From Bacteroidetes bacterium MED-G13 (GTDB lineage Bacteria > Bacteroidota > Bacteroidia > Flavobacteriales > Flavobacteriaceae), in the NCBI GenBank assembly GCA_002457735.1, contig NTKO01000001.1:38012-102011 (forward strand): DNA of 64,000 nucleotides, read 5' to 3'. Made by a program: the position numbers and the translations under genes. Shown piece by piece: positions 26,768 through 35,827 of this stretch (its first letter is position 1; every line of letters starts with the position of its first letter). The notes beneath the pieces are model-generated. The model was given only the letters and a program-made list of their open reading frames with translations, was not told where the DNA came from and searched no databases.

Positions 26768-27427
26768 TTATTTCTTCATAAAGTTTTTTAAGTAATTTGG
26801 CTCAAAATACTCAATATCTATAAATTCATTTCTTGAAAATTTTTCAAAAGATAAACTAGCCATTTCTACCGAAGATGGTAATTCTTTTTTTAAAAAAACG
26901 GCATTTCTAGAATTCAAAAAATCTTTCAACTTGTTGTTTGCATTACCAACAAAGTAAACTGATTCAGAATCTAGATATTTTTCAAAAGATTTTGTATTTA
27001 ATTCTTTAAAATTTGTAGGTTCAATTTTTTGAAAGTTATAATCGAAAACAGAATAGTAAATTTCATTTCTTCCTGCATCCAAACTTGGAATAATATATCC
27101 GGTTTTCGACTTTACTTTTTTTGCTAAAATATCCATAGTATCAAGTGCAATTAATGGAATTTTAAGAGCAAAACAAATTCCTTTTGCTGTTGCAGACCCT
27201 ATTCTTAAGCCCGTGTATGAGCCAGGACCTTCGGAAATTGAAACTGCTGAAATATCATTGATTGATAAACCTGATTTCCTAAATAGCTCATTGATATAAA
27301 TATGTAAAACTTCAGAGTGTGAATAGTTTTCAAAATCTTTTTCCTCTAAAGCAATTATTTCCTCATATTTAGAAATCGAAACCGAGCAATTAGTAGTTGA
27401 TGTTTCAATATTTAAAATTAACGTCAC
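26768..27427 (-). CDS. tsaB: tRNA threonylcarbamoyladenosine biosynthesis protein TsaB
   Basis: It is the partner of TsaD in making t6A37 on tRNAs that read ANN codons. It starts with GTG at 27427: TLILNIETSTTNCSVSISK is the ASKHA-fold phosphate-1-like motif, and SISEGPGSYTGLRIGSATAKG near residue 70 is the TsaB signature. At 219 residues it lacks the metal site found in TsaD, as expected. It follows tolC by five bases, so it may be transcribed from the exporter operon. Confidence 0.94.
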   Translation of the reverse strand: MTLILNIETSTTNCSVSISKYEEIIALEEKDFENYSHSEVLHIYINELFRKSGLSINDISAVSISEGPGSYTGLRIGSATAKGICFALKIPLIALDTMDILAKKVKSKTGYIIPSLDAGRNEIYYSVFDYNFQKIEPTNFKELNTKSFEKYLDSESVYFVGNANNKLKDFLNSRNAVFLKKELPSSVEMASLSFEKFSRNEFIDIEYFEPNYLKNFMKK

Positions 27428-27432
27428 GAAAT

Positions 27433-28743
27433 TTATCTTTTACCTAGGTAGAAATCTAATACTTTTGTTTTAAATATGAAATCATATTTAGCATTAATTA
27501 ATGATGACCTGGCATTTAACAATCTTAATCTAGATTGTTCCAAATCAAAAGAATTTAGGGCACCAATTATAAATCTTTCTTGTGAATTTTGAAAGGCAAC
27601 TTCCTGTGATTGTAAAGATAATTGAGCAGCCTCATAAGATTTTAATGCAGCACTTGCATCAGTAAATGCTCTTTGTATTGTTGATTCTAAATTAATTTTT
27701 ACTTGCTCCAAAAATAAGCTACTAGTACTTTCCTGAATTTTTGATTTTTTTACTTGAGATTTTATTTGATTTCTACTAAATATTGGTATAGAAATATTCA
27801 TATTTAATGAATGTCCTTTGTTGTCATTTATTTGATCTAATAATTCATCATCATCGGTTAAGTTAGAAAAATTGGCAGAGGCATTAAAACCATAACCCAT
27901 AGAAATAGAAGGCAAATATGCACTTCTGGAAATTTTTGTTCCTATTTTAGCTAATTCAATATCTTGCTCTGCTACTTTTATTTCATTTCTATTTTCCATA
28001 GCATAATTTAGAATTGGAGTTATATCATCATACATTAAATTTGCAGAGGGTGCATCTATTTCAATTAGCTCAATATCAAAACCTTCATTAGGTATTTGCA
28101 ATAATTGAGACAACCCCAAGAGAGCTAGTTCATGACTATTTTGTGCAATGGTCAGGTTTTGTATATCTCTACTGTAAGTTGCTTGAGTTTCAATTAATGT
28201 TGACATAGGTTCGGAACCCTCATTAACAAGTGACTTAACTTTTTCAATTTGAATTTCAGAAAAAACAACTTGAGATTTAGCTAATTCTAAATTCTCTTTA
28301 TTAAATAGAACATTTAGATACGCATTTGCCACATTAAGTGAAATATCATCTTTCAAACTTTCTAACTCATATTTATTTCTTTGGAGACTTAATTTGCTCT
28401 GATTTAATAAATTTATATTTCTAAATCCATTGAAGATATTTTGAGATAGACCAACTCCAACGGAAGTAGAATAATACTCCCTGTCTGCAAACTCACCAGC
28501 ATACAACTCAATATTACCAAAACTTGCACCTCCGCTAAGATTAGAATTTATAGATGGTAAAAAATTACCTCTAGCACTAGTAATATCTTGTTGTGCAGAT
28601 AATAAGTTATTTTTTGCCTGTAAAATTGAAATATTATTTTCTAGGGCATGATTGATACATCCCTCTAAAGTCCATAAATTATTTTGTGTAAATACAGGAA
28701 TATTTAAAAGTAGCAGCACTACAAAAATTGTAACTTTTCTCAT
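27433..28743 (-). CDS. TolC-family outer-membrane efflux protein
   Basis: A 436-residue outer-membrane channel. A signal peptide of about 19 residues precedes the TolC repeat opening LWTLEGCINHALENNISILQAKNNLLSAQQDITSARGNFLPSI; a second repeat starts near residue 225. Long helices rich in Ala, Gln and Ser alternate with short barrel strands. It completes a tripartite exporter with the adaptor and permeases just upstream on the same strand (10-base gap). Confidence 0.93.
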   Translation of the reverse strand: MRKVTIFVVLLLLNIPVFTQNNLWTLEGCINHALENNISILQAKNNLLSAQQDITSARGNFLPSINSNLSGGASFGNIELYAGEFADREYYSTSVGVGLSQNIFNGFRNINLLNQSKLSLQRNKYELESLKDDISLNVANAYLNVLFNKENLELAKSQVVFSEIQIEKVKSLVNEGSEPMSTLIETQATYSRDIQNLTIAQNSHELALLGLSQLLQIPNEGFDIELIEIDAPSANLMYDDITPILNYAMENRNEIKVAEQDIELAKIGTKISRSAYLPSISMGYGFNASANFSNLTDDDELLDQINDNKGHSLNMNISIPIFSRNQIKSQVKKSKIQESTSSLFLEQVKINLESTIQRAFTDASAALKSYEAAQLSLQSQEVAFQNSQERFIIGALNSFDLEQSRLRLLNARSSLINAKYDFIFKTKVLDFYLGKR

Positions 28744-28753
28744 TTTTAATTTT

Positions 28754-29905
28754 TTATTCTTCTAATTCTCTTGAATTTTCGTCTTGTCTTTTTCTAACCT
28801 CTTCTTCGTCTTCTCCCTGTATGGTATTCCATACTTTAATGTTATCATTCTCACTTACCCCTTTCAAAATTTCTACATTAATTCCATCAGAAATTCCAAC
28901 CTCAACATTTCGGGTAATAAATGAACCATTCTCTAACTTGATTTCAACAAAAGGTTTATCAGTAATTCTGTTAAACTGGAGTAGTGATTCGTTAATGCAT
29001 AAAATATTTTCCTTTTTTCCAATTGACATTATAGCATTAGCACTGTATCCTGCCCTAACGTTAACACTCTCCGGAATATTTACATCAGCTTTTATTTTAA
29101 ATTGAACTGCACCTCCCAGTTCTATTCCTTTTGGTGCAACAAATGTTAACTTAGCATCAAATTCTTCTTTTTCAAGAGCACCTAAAACCACCTTAATTTT
29201 TGAACCCTCAGAAAGTTTTGAAACTTCAGTTTCATCAACTTGACCTTCAAAAATCATTTTTGTCATATCTGCAACAGTCGCAATTGTAATTCCTGCATTG
29301 AAATTATTACTTTCAATTACCTGATCACCTTCTCTAACAGGAATTTCTAAAATAGTACCAGAAATTTGTGCTAAAACATTAGTATTTGCTGATGCTCCAC
29401 CAGTCAAAGTTCCCTGTTTTATAATTTTAAAATCATTTTCAGCCTGGAGTAGGGATTCTTTAGATTGATCCATTGAAAGCTGACTATTTTCAAAATCTTG
29501 TTTTGATATTACTCCTTTTTCAAATAACTTTTTGCTTCTATCAAAAAGTTTTTTCGCATTATTAAATGATAAAGTTGCAGAGTTTATTCTACTTTTTGCA
29601 CTTATCAGTGCTTGTTCATTTGGCACAACTCGAATATTAGCAATAAGATCTCCACGCACAACTATATCTCCCTCTTCAACAAAAATTCTATCAATTATAC
29701 CACTAACTTGAGGCTTTAATTGTATTTCGTCTTCGGGGTTTAATTTACCCGTTGCCACAACTTCTTTTTTAATTGAAGTATAAAAAGGTTGCTCTGTCCT
29801 ATAATCAATTATCGAAGCAGTATTTGAGTCATTAAAGTACTTTAATACAAACAGCAATAAGAATACCACCAAAATTATTACTATATATTTAATCGAATTT
29901 TTCAT
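28754..29905 (-). CDS. HlyD/MacA-type periplasmic adaptor of a tripartite exporter
   Basis: A 383-residue adaptor anchored by one N-terminal membrane helix (about residues 5-23). Next come the barrel-sandwich half GKLNPEDEIQLKPQVSGIIDRIFVEEGDIVVRGDLI, a coiled-coil hairpin (about residues 100-160), the second half ISGTILEIPVREGDQV, and beta-barrel domains. It should bridge the MacB-type permeases to TolC. The C-terminus is highly acidic (EDEEEVRKRQDENSRELEE). Confidence 0.92.
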   Translation of the reverse strand: MKNSIKYIVIILVVFLLLFVLKYFNDSNTASIIDYRTEQPFYTSIKKEVVATGKLNPEDEIQLKPQVSGIIDRIFVEEGDIVVRGDLIANIRVVPNEQALISAKSRINSATLSFNNAKKLFDRSKKLFEKGVISKQDFENSQLSMDQSKESLLQAENDFKIIKQGTLTGGASANTNVLAQISGTILEIPVREGDQVIESNNFNAGITIATVADMTKMIFEGQVDETEVSKLSEGSKIKVVLGALEKEEFDAKLTFVAPKGIELGGAVQFKIKADVNIPESVNVRAGYSANAIMSIGKKENILCINESLLQFNRITDKPFVEIKLENGSFITRNVEVGISDGINVEILKGVSENDNIKVWNTIQGEDEEEVRKRQDENSRELEE

Positions 29906-29925
29906 CTTTTAAAATTTAAAATTAA

Positions 29926-31164
29926 TTATTCCTCTCTCAATGCATCGATAGGTTTAATACTAGTTGCTCTATTTGCAGGAATTAATCCAATTAGAGTTCC
30001 AAAAAAAACTAATATAATTACTGCAATAAAAACTACAAATATTGATACAGATGCATTTATTAGAATAGAGTCAGGACCATTTCCATAAGCAGAATCCATT
30101 GCAATTAATATCCATCCACCACTAATAATACCAAAAATCCCAGCTATTATTGTCAAAAAAATAGACTCAAGTACAATTTGCCTTTTAATCTCAAAAGGAG
30201 TTGCCCCAATTGCTCTTCTAATACCAATTTCTTTTGTTCTTTCTTTTACTGTAATAAGTAATATATTTCCAATTGCAAACACCCCGGCAATTAATGTAGC
30301 AATTCCAACAAACCAAGTTAAAAATTGCATTCCTTTTAAAAAACCTTCAAACCTCTCAAATAATTCTCCCAAATTAAAGCTACCAAAAGCGCGGTCATCA
30401 TCTGGGTGAACATAGTTTAAGTTTTTAAGTGTAAGTTTTACATCTTTTTCAATCTGTCTTATATCAAATCCTTGTTCTCCTGTAACTGTAATCCATCCAA
30501 TATTGTCACCCTGGTTATATACCTCTTGAAAAGTTGTAAAAGGTATGTGTAATTCTCCTCCAAAATCAAAGTCACCTTGCTCAAAAACTCCAACTACCTT
30601 GTAACTTATATCATTAATTTTTATAAACTCACCAATTGCTTTTTCATCTATTGCAAATAATTGTTTGTAAACATCATCTGAAATAACTGCTACTTTTTTA
30701 CTGTCATTAATATCCAATTGATTAATAAATCGACCGCTAATTAGATTTTTCTTTTGAATTTCATCAAGTAAAGGGAAATCACCTGTGATTCCAAAATTAT
30801 CATATTGAACACCTCTTACAACCTGAGCATCTCGAGCATTTCTTGGTAATAAAAACTTAATACCTTTAACCTGATTTTTAATTTTTTCAAGATGCGAAAG
30901 TTTCAAGCCAGGATATCTTCCTTGCTGAAAACCCTTAAAAGCTTTACTTGTAGTTTGACCCCATATAAATACACTATTGGTAGCATAGTCACCAAATTGA
31001 ACACTGAACTTATTTTCTATTCCTTTAGCAGATCCTAAAAGACCAATTAATAATAAAATACCCCACCAAACACCAATCATTGTAATTATAGTTCTTAACT
31101 TATTTTTTGTTAAGCTCTCCCTTAGCTCTTGCCATGTGTCTTTGTCAAATAAGAATCTAAACAT
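29926..31164 (-). CDS. MacB-type ABC transporter permease (second of two)
   Basis: A 412-residue FtsX/MacB-core permease. TM1 lies near residues 25-47, then a large periplasmic domain (about 50-280), and three C-terminal helices. The cytoplasmic motif LLITVKERTKEIGIRRAIGATPFEIKRQI is the family's coupling region, and ANRATSIKPIDALREE the conserved end. No ATPase is fused, unlike E. coli MacB. It is 25% or more visibly similar to the neighbouring permease in the same motifs, so the two probably form a heterodimer. Confidence 0.93.
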   Translation of the reverse strand: MFRFLFDKDTWQELRESLTKNKLRTIITMIGVWWGILLLIGLLGSAKGIENKFSVQFGDYATNSVFIWGQTTSKAFKGFQQGRYPGLKLSHLEKIKNQVKGIKFLLPRNARDAQVVRGVQYDNFGITGDFPLLDEIQKKNLISGRFINQLDINDSKKVAVISDDVYKQLFAIDEKAIGEFIKINDISYKVVGVFEQGDFDFGGELHIPFTTFQEVYNQGDNIGWITVTGEQGFDIRQIEKDVKLTLKNLNYVHPDDDRAFGSFNLGELFERFEGFLKGMQFLTWFVGIATLIAGVFAIGNILLITVKERTKEIGIRRAIGATPFEIKRQIVLESIFLTIIAGIFGIISGGWILIAMDSAYGNGPDSILINASVSIFVVFIAVIILVFFGTLIGLIPANRATSIKPIDALREE

Positions 31165-31165
31165 A

Positions 31166-32398
31166 TTACTCGTCTCTTAATGCTATAATTGGCTTTACCC
31201 CTGCAGCTCTTTTAGCTGGAATATACCCAGCAATTGTACCAGAAACTATCAACGTGATTGTTGCAGCAATAACAAGATTACTACTAACCTGTGGATCAGT
31301 AATCCAATAATCCTCTAAATTAAATGCTTTTAATATTCCTCCGCCTATTAGCAGTCCAATATATCCAGAAATAGCAGTAATAAAAATCGATTCTAATATT
31401 ATTAATAGTACAATTGAATTTGGAGTGGCACCTAGTGCCTTTCTGATCCCAATTTCCTTTGTTCTTTCCTTTACAATAAATATCATAATATTACTAATTC
31501 CAACAACTCCGGCTATTAATGTCCCCATTCCAATAATTAATACAAGAACTGCCAAACCACCATTAAACTGATTAATTTCTTGAGCCTCTCTTGCCCTATT
31601 TCTTGCACGAATAGCTGACTGATCATCTTTTGCAACAAATAAAATTTCTTTCATTCTATCGATAATTCTATTACCAAAAGCCATCGCTTCTTGCTCACTT
31701 AACGCAGGATTATATGTTAAATTGATTTGATCAATTTTATCATCAGCCCCATATATTTTCTGAGCTGTAGAAATAGGCATGTATATTATCCTTGCCTCGT
31801 TACTATCAGTACCTTCAGTTCTTTCTACAAAAACACCAACTACTTTAAACTTAATTTTATTGAGATCTAAGTATTTTCCAATTGGATCAATATCTCCAAA
31901 TAGATCATTAGCAACTAAATTTCCAATTACGATGTTTTTGGTATTATTTACTAAATCCAAATAATTAATAAATCTTCCGTGCTTCATTTCAGATTTTTCG
32001 ATGAACTGGTGATCTGGATTCACTGCTCTAACAGTATAATTGTTTCTCTCTACTCCAAAAGTTGCCGTCACGTTATTGTACACTCTTCCCGTAATAAATT
32101 CTATGTTATCATTGAACTCCTGTTTTACAGTTCTGAAAAGTTCATTATCAAACATAATTCTTCTACCAGTTTGAAATCCCTCCATCGGTTTTGAAGTCCG
32201 CCCAGAATATATAAAAATTGAATTATTAGCATCCCCAGCAAACTCATTTTCAAATGTATTTTGAAATCCATTTGCAATTCCAAATAAAATTGTAAATAAC
32301 ATTATTGCAAATGCAACGGTAAAACCAGATAAAAGGGTCCTCAGCTTATTTTTATTCAAACTTTGAAACACCTCTCTTAATAGGCCAAAATCTAGCAT
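31166..32398 (-). CDS. MacB-type ABC transporter permease (first of two)
   Basis: A 410-residue permease with the same layout as its downstream neighbour: N-terminal helix, large periplasmic domain with GRTSKPMEGFQTGRR, then three helices. It carries IFIVKERTKEIGIRKALGATPNSIVLLI and ends PAKRAAGVKPIIALRDE. Its ATG overlaps the ATPase gene's TAA by one base, and only one base separates it from the second permease. Likely substrates are antimicrobial peptides, lipids or lipoproteins; none is indicated by the context. Confidence 0.93.
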   Translation of the reverse strand: MLDFGLLREVFQSLNKNKLRTLLSGFTVAFAIMLFTILFGIANGFQNTFENEFAGDANNSIFIYSGRTSKPMEGFQTGRRIMFDNELFRTVKQEFNDNIEFITGRVYNNVTATFGVERNNYTVRAVNPDHQFIEKSEMKHGRFINYLDLVNNTKNIVIGNLVANDLFGDIDPIGKYLDLNKIKFKVVGVFVERTEGTDSNEARIIYMPISTAQKIYGADDKIDQINLTYNPALSEQEAMAFGNRIIDRMKEILFVAKDDQSAIRARNRAREAQEINQFNGGLAVLVLIIGMGTLIAGVVGISNIMIFIVKERTKEIGIRKALGATPNSIVLLIILESIFITAISGYIGLLIGGGILKAFNLEDYWITDPQVSSNLVIAATITLIVSGTIAGYIPAKRAAGVKPIIALRDE

Positions 32399-33090
32399 TA
32401 GTTTATCTTATTTTGTTTAATTTTTTTATCCTCGATTATGATACCATCTTTCAATCTTACAATTCTTTTACACATTAAAGAAATATCCTGTTCGTGCGTA
32501 ACAATTAATATTGTTTTTCCCTCATCATTTAACTGTTGTAAAAATTTCATTATCTCTTTTGAAGTATTTGAATCTAAGGCTCCTGTTGGCTCATCTGCTA
32601 GCAATAATTTTGGTTCTGCAGCGAGGGCACGTGCAATTGCAACCCTTTGCTTTTGACCTCCTGATAGTTCATTGGGCATATGCAACGCCCAATTTTCAAG
32701 ACCAACTTTTTCTAAGTGAAACATGGCTTTATTAAGCCTATCTTTTCTATTTAATCCTTGGTAATACAATGGTAAGGCTACATTTTCAAGAGAATTTTTA
32801 AAATTAATTAAGTTGAATGACTGAAAAACAAAACCTAAAAATTTGTTTCTGTAGTTTGCTGATTTCTTTTCAGTCAAATCCTTAATTTCAATACCATCTA
32901 AAAAATATTGCCCTTTATCTAATTCATCCAATATACCTATAATATTTAATAAAGTTGATTTCCCTGAGCCAGAGGAGCCCATAATGGCAACCATTTCTCC
33001 CTTATCAACTTTTAAGTTGATCCCCTTTAGGACATGAAGGCTGGTTTCACCCATATCATACGACTTATGTAAATCTTTAATATTGAGCAT
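32398..33090 (-). CDS. ABC transporter ATP-binding protein (MacB/LolD family)
   Basis: The motor of the exporter, 230 residues from the ATG at 33090 (a TTG lies one codon upstream). Walker A is GSSGSGKSTLL near residue 37, the Q loop VFQSFNL, signature LSGGQKQRVAIARAL near residue 142, Walker B LLLADEPTGALD and the switch His in IVTHEQ. It is first in the operon ATPase-permease-permease-adaptor-TolC, followed by tsaB. Confidence 0.95.
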   Translation of the reverse strand: MLNIKDLHKSYDMGETSLHVLKGINLKVDKGEMVAIMGSSGSGKSTLLNIIGILDELDKGQYFLDGIEIKDLTEKKSANYRNKFLGFVFQSFNLINFKNSLENVALPLYYQGLNRKDRLNKAMFHLEKVGLENWALHMPNELSGGQKQRVAIARALAAEPKLLLADEPTGALDSNTSKEIMKFLQQLNDEGKTILIVTHEQDISLMCKRIVRLKDGIIIEDKKIKQNKIN

Positions 33091-33173
33091 CAAAAATTTG
33101 TTTTTTGTTCATTGGCAAAGATGTAAAAATTATGGCTGGAATGCTGTTAATTAGTTGTTAAATGCGTGTGAGA

Positions 33174-33389
33174 TTAATCAGAATTTCTAACACTCTTATA
33201 AACAAAAAATATTAAGATGAACACAATTAAGTATGGTATAAAAGCTAAATATGCAATACCATTATTAATTCCTTTTGCCATAGCTTCATTTTCACTACTT
33301 TCTAAAACTGCTCTACACATAGAACATTGAGAAAATGATATATCAATCATAAATAATAAAGAAAAAAAAGTAAGAATTAATTTTTTCAT
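33174..33389 (-). CDS. small membrane protein with periplasmic CxxC, in oxidase assembly cluster
   Basis: From the ATG at 33389 the protein has 71 residues: a signal-like hydrophobic N-terminus (MKKLILTFFSLLFMIDISFS), then QCSMCRAVLESSENEAMAKGINNG and one strong membrane helix (AYLAFIPYLIVFILIFFVY). The two cysteines (CSMC) come right after the predicted cleavage site, so they face the periplasm. I do not recognise an assigned function. The gene starts one base after the DUF420 gene in a cluster of oxidase biogenesis genes, so a role in copper or redox handling is a reasonable guess only. Confidence 0.78.
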   Translation of the reverse strand: MKKLILTFFSLLFMIDISFSQCSMCRAVLESSENEAMAKGINNGIAYLAFIPYLIVFILIFFVYKSVRNSD

Positions 33390-33390
33390 T

Positions 33391-33978
33391 TTAGGAATAG
33401 TATGGCGCAATCATTAAATAAACTATAACACCAGTTACCGCAACATATAACCAAATTGGAAAAGTTATCTTAGCAATTTTTTTGTGCCTTTCAAAATCAC
33501 CAGTGATAGCTCTAACATAAGAAACCAAAACAAATGGTATCACGGTTACTGATAGAAGAATATGAGTTACTAAAATAAAATAATAAATGAATGCAAATAT
33601 CCCATTTCCACCAAACTTTGTTGGATCAGTTGTAATATGATAAGCTATATACATCACTAAAAAGCAAAGAGAAAGTCCTATACAAATTTTAATCAAATTT
33701 TCATGAAGACGCCTTTTACCATTTTTTATAAAGTATACTGCCAATACAAGGCAAACCGCTGTCAATCCATTAATAGTGGCATATATTGGAGGTAAAAACA
33801 TCAAAGGTTTTGCTACAGGCAAGTCCTGTAATAATATTATTGGTTCAAAATTTGGACTTCTTAAATCGAAAACTAATTTATCGGCAGTCCACTTTAAAAA
33901 AAGCAATAGTGAAACAATAACAGGTACCAAAACAGAAACCACAGCGGTAAGAATATTATATAACTTTAATCTTTGCAT
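33391..33978 (-). CDS. DUF420 (YozB/CtaM-like) membrane protein
   Basis: A 195-residue protein with about five membrane helices: near residues 9-27, 55-82, 93-112, 126-150 and 172-191. It fits the DUF420 family, whose Gram-positive member CtaM is needed for heme A-type oxidase maturation. Conserved His residues in AYHITTDPTKFGG and YYFILVTHILLS are visible and are candidate metal or heme ligands. It sits between the SCO gene and the CxxC mini-protein, supporting a role in cytochrome oxidase assembly. Confidence 0.85.
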   Translation of the reverse strand: MQRLKLYNILTAVVSVLVPVIVSLLLFLKWTADKLVFDLRSPNFEPIILLQDLPVAKPLMFLPPIYATINGLTAVCLVLAVYFIKNGKRRLHENLIKICIGLSLCFLVMYIAYHITTDPTKFGGNGIFAFIYYFILVTHILLSVTVIPFVLVSYVRAITGDFERHKKIAKITFPIWLYVAVTGVIVYLMIAPYYS

Positions 33979-33981
33979 ATT

Positions 33982-34719
33982 TTACTCACTTAATAATTTT
34001 AAAAGATCCTCTTTAAGAATTGAAATTTCTTCAGATTCTCCATTTTTATCTAATTTTTCAATATGATCAACAGAACCCTTGTAATAAACCTGTGGATTTC
34101 CAAATTTATCTGATCTACATCTGATGTATCCATCTTTATCAACCAAAGCGAAGTAACCAGAATGCTCAAAGCCATCTGTAAAGTCAGGACTTGTAGCAGT
34201 ATATAGGTTAAAACCCTCATTTGCTAATTTATATATTTCATTTCTTTCACCAGTCATCAAGTTCCAGTTTAGATTCATTATCCCGTTTTCTATTTGATAA
34301 TTTTTTAAAACCTCAACTGTGTCATATTCAGGATTGATCGAAAATGAAGCCATTCCAAATTCTGGAAAAGAGGTGAAACTGTTTTGAATATGAACAAGGT
34401 TCTTAGTCATAATTGGACAAATCGTAGTACATGTAGTGAAAAAGAACTCAATAATATAAACTTTGCCCAAATAATCTTTATTAGAAATAAATCTTCCATT
34501 TTGATTTTTAAATTTAAATTCAGGGACCTTTTTCTTTTGATCATTTAGTATGAGAAATGAAAGTGGAGTAGTATTTTTTTCAAAATTATCAACTTTTAAA
34601 CTTCTGCTTTCACTTCGAACAATATCATTGCTTTCTAATCTATTTAAAATTGTTGGAACAAAAATTAAACCAAAAGCAATAATTAATATGTACCAGATTA
34701 GATTTTTATTTTTTTTCAT
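33982..34719 (-). CDS. SCO family copper chaperone for cytochrome oxidase
   Basis: A 245-residue membrane-anchored thioredoxin-fold protein. The N-terminal helix (about residues 8-24) anchors it in the inner membrane. The copper motif FFFTTCTTICPIMTKNL contains the CxxxC pair near residues 96-100, and the third ligand His is in GFEHSGYFALVDKDG. It is expected to load the CuA site of oxidase subunit II (coxB at 51.2 kb). The gene overlaps the upstream SCO-like gene by 14 bases. Confidence 0.93.
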   Translation of the reverse strand: MKKNKNLIWYILIIAFGLIFVPTILNRLESNDIVRSESRSLKVDNFEKNTTPLSFLILNDQKKKVPEFKFKNQNGRFISNKDYLGKVYIIEFFFTTCTTICPIMTKNLVHIQNSFTSFPEFGMASFSINPEYDTVEVLKNYQIENGIMNLNWNLMTGERNEIYKLANEGFNLYTATSPDFTDGFEHSGYFALVDKDGYIRCRSDKFGNPQVYYKGSVDHIEKLDKNGESEEISILKEDLLKLLSE

Positions 34720-35425
34720 TACTTTCTAAATTATCTAGCCTTCTGATATTTGAGTTAAAATTTCCCTTCCTTTTTTGTCGGTACTCAGTAAATAAAATTC
34801 TAATATCATCATTCATTTTTTTCTTTATTTCTGAAACAAGAATAGAATTATAGCTGTATAAGCCAATCATTTTTGAATCACTTTTTATTTGATCTTCATC
34901 TCTGTCATCTATTCTACCTCGCTGATTTTTTAATTTATCAACTATAAAAACTTGACTGGAATAATTTAAAGAATCTAAATCATTTTTTGATCTCAATGAT
35001 TCAAATATATTTCTATAATTTTTCAAATCAGTATTTGCAAAAAACCAATACTTAAGCTCATCCGATTGAATTATTTTTTTTTTAACATTTTTTAATCCAT
35101 ATTCTGAGTTTTTTGAACTAATTGTAACTATTTGAAACTTTTTAAATCCCTTGAATTTGTCATAAACAAGCTCCTTCAGGTTTAAAACACTTGTTAATTT
35201 GTTTTCTGGATCATCACCCAAAAAATTCAATATAGTAATGTTATTTTCGAGCGTTGTTGCATTGTTATTCACAAAATTTAACGAATCGAATTCATGAATG
35301 TTTTCTTGTACAATGTCAAGTGTGTTGTAGTTATTGGTTGATGGATAAAGAAAAAGTAAAAAAATTACGGGTAATAAAAAAAGAATACCAAGAATCACCC
35401 ATTTGCTGTAAAATTTATTAATCAC
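34706..35425 (-). CDS. membrane-anchored SCO-like protein lacking all cysteines
   Basis: 239 residues with one N-terminal membrane helix (about 9-28). The rest suggests a thioredoxin-type fold: ITILNFLGDDPENK takes the place of the SCO copper segment, then IVTISSKN, KYWFFAN and VFIVDKLKNQRGRIDDRDED, which parallels the SCO end VDKxGxIRG. There is no cysteine at all, so it cannot bind copper like SCO. It directly precedes and overlaps the true SCO gene. It may be a degenerate SCO paralogue acting as a structural partner; assignment to the fold is my inference from pattern. Confidence 0.75.
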   Translation of the reverse strand: MINKFYSKWVILGILFLLPVIFLLFLYPSTNNYNTLDIVQENIHEFDSLNFVNNNATTLENNITILNFLGDDPENKLTSVLNLKELVYDKFKGFKKFQIVTISSKNSEYGLKNVKKKIIQSDELKYWFFANTDLKNYRNIFESLRSKNDLDSLNYSSQVFIVDKLKNQRGRIDDRDEDQIKSDSKMIGLYSYNSILVSEIKKKMNDDIRILFTEYRQKRKGNFNSNIRRLDNLESNEKK

Positions 35426-35433
35426 AATAAAAA

Positions 35434-35823
35434 TTAAAAGTCTTTTTTAATATAATTTGATGTATCATCAAATACATCAAATATGTAACCTCCTTCTTGA
35501 ATTAAGATAAAAGTCAGGTATAGTATTAAAAAAACAGCAGTCCAAACAACAATTCTTCTTAAAATAGATGTTTCATCACGCATGTGCATAAAATCCCAGG
35601 TTATATAATAAGCCTTTACAATTGTCAAAATGATAAATATCCAATTAAGTAATTTTAGGTTTAAAAAATATTCGTTTAAAATAGTAGGTTTATAAATACC
35701 TAAAACCACTTCAATTAGAGTTACAATAGAAAGTAAAATTAATACTCCAACAATCTTTTGGGTATTTGATTTAAACTTAATCAGACCTCTAAATATTTCT
35801 AGTTTATGTGTGTGATCTGCCAT
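35434..35823 (-). CDS. cytochrome c oxidase subunit IV family protein
   Basis: From the ATG at 35823 (MADHTHKLEIFRG) the protein has 129 residues with three membrane helices: near residues 24-41, 52-72 and 85-107. KAYYITWDFMHMRDE between helices two and three is typical of the small prokaryotic COX4 subunit. An upstream in-frame ATG at 35856 would overlap the COX III gene and add unlikely residues. It stabilises the oxidase and lies five bases after COX III. Confidence 0.9.
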   Translation of the reverse strand: MADHTHKLEIFRGLIKFKSNTQKIVGVLILLSIVTLIEVVLGIYKPTILNEYFLNLKLLNWIFIILTIVKAYYITWDFMHMRDETSILRRIVVWTAVFLILYLTFILIQEGGYIFDVFDDTSNYIKKDF

Positions 35824-35827
35824 AGTT

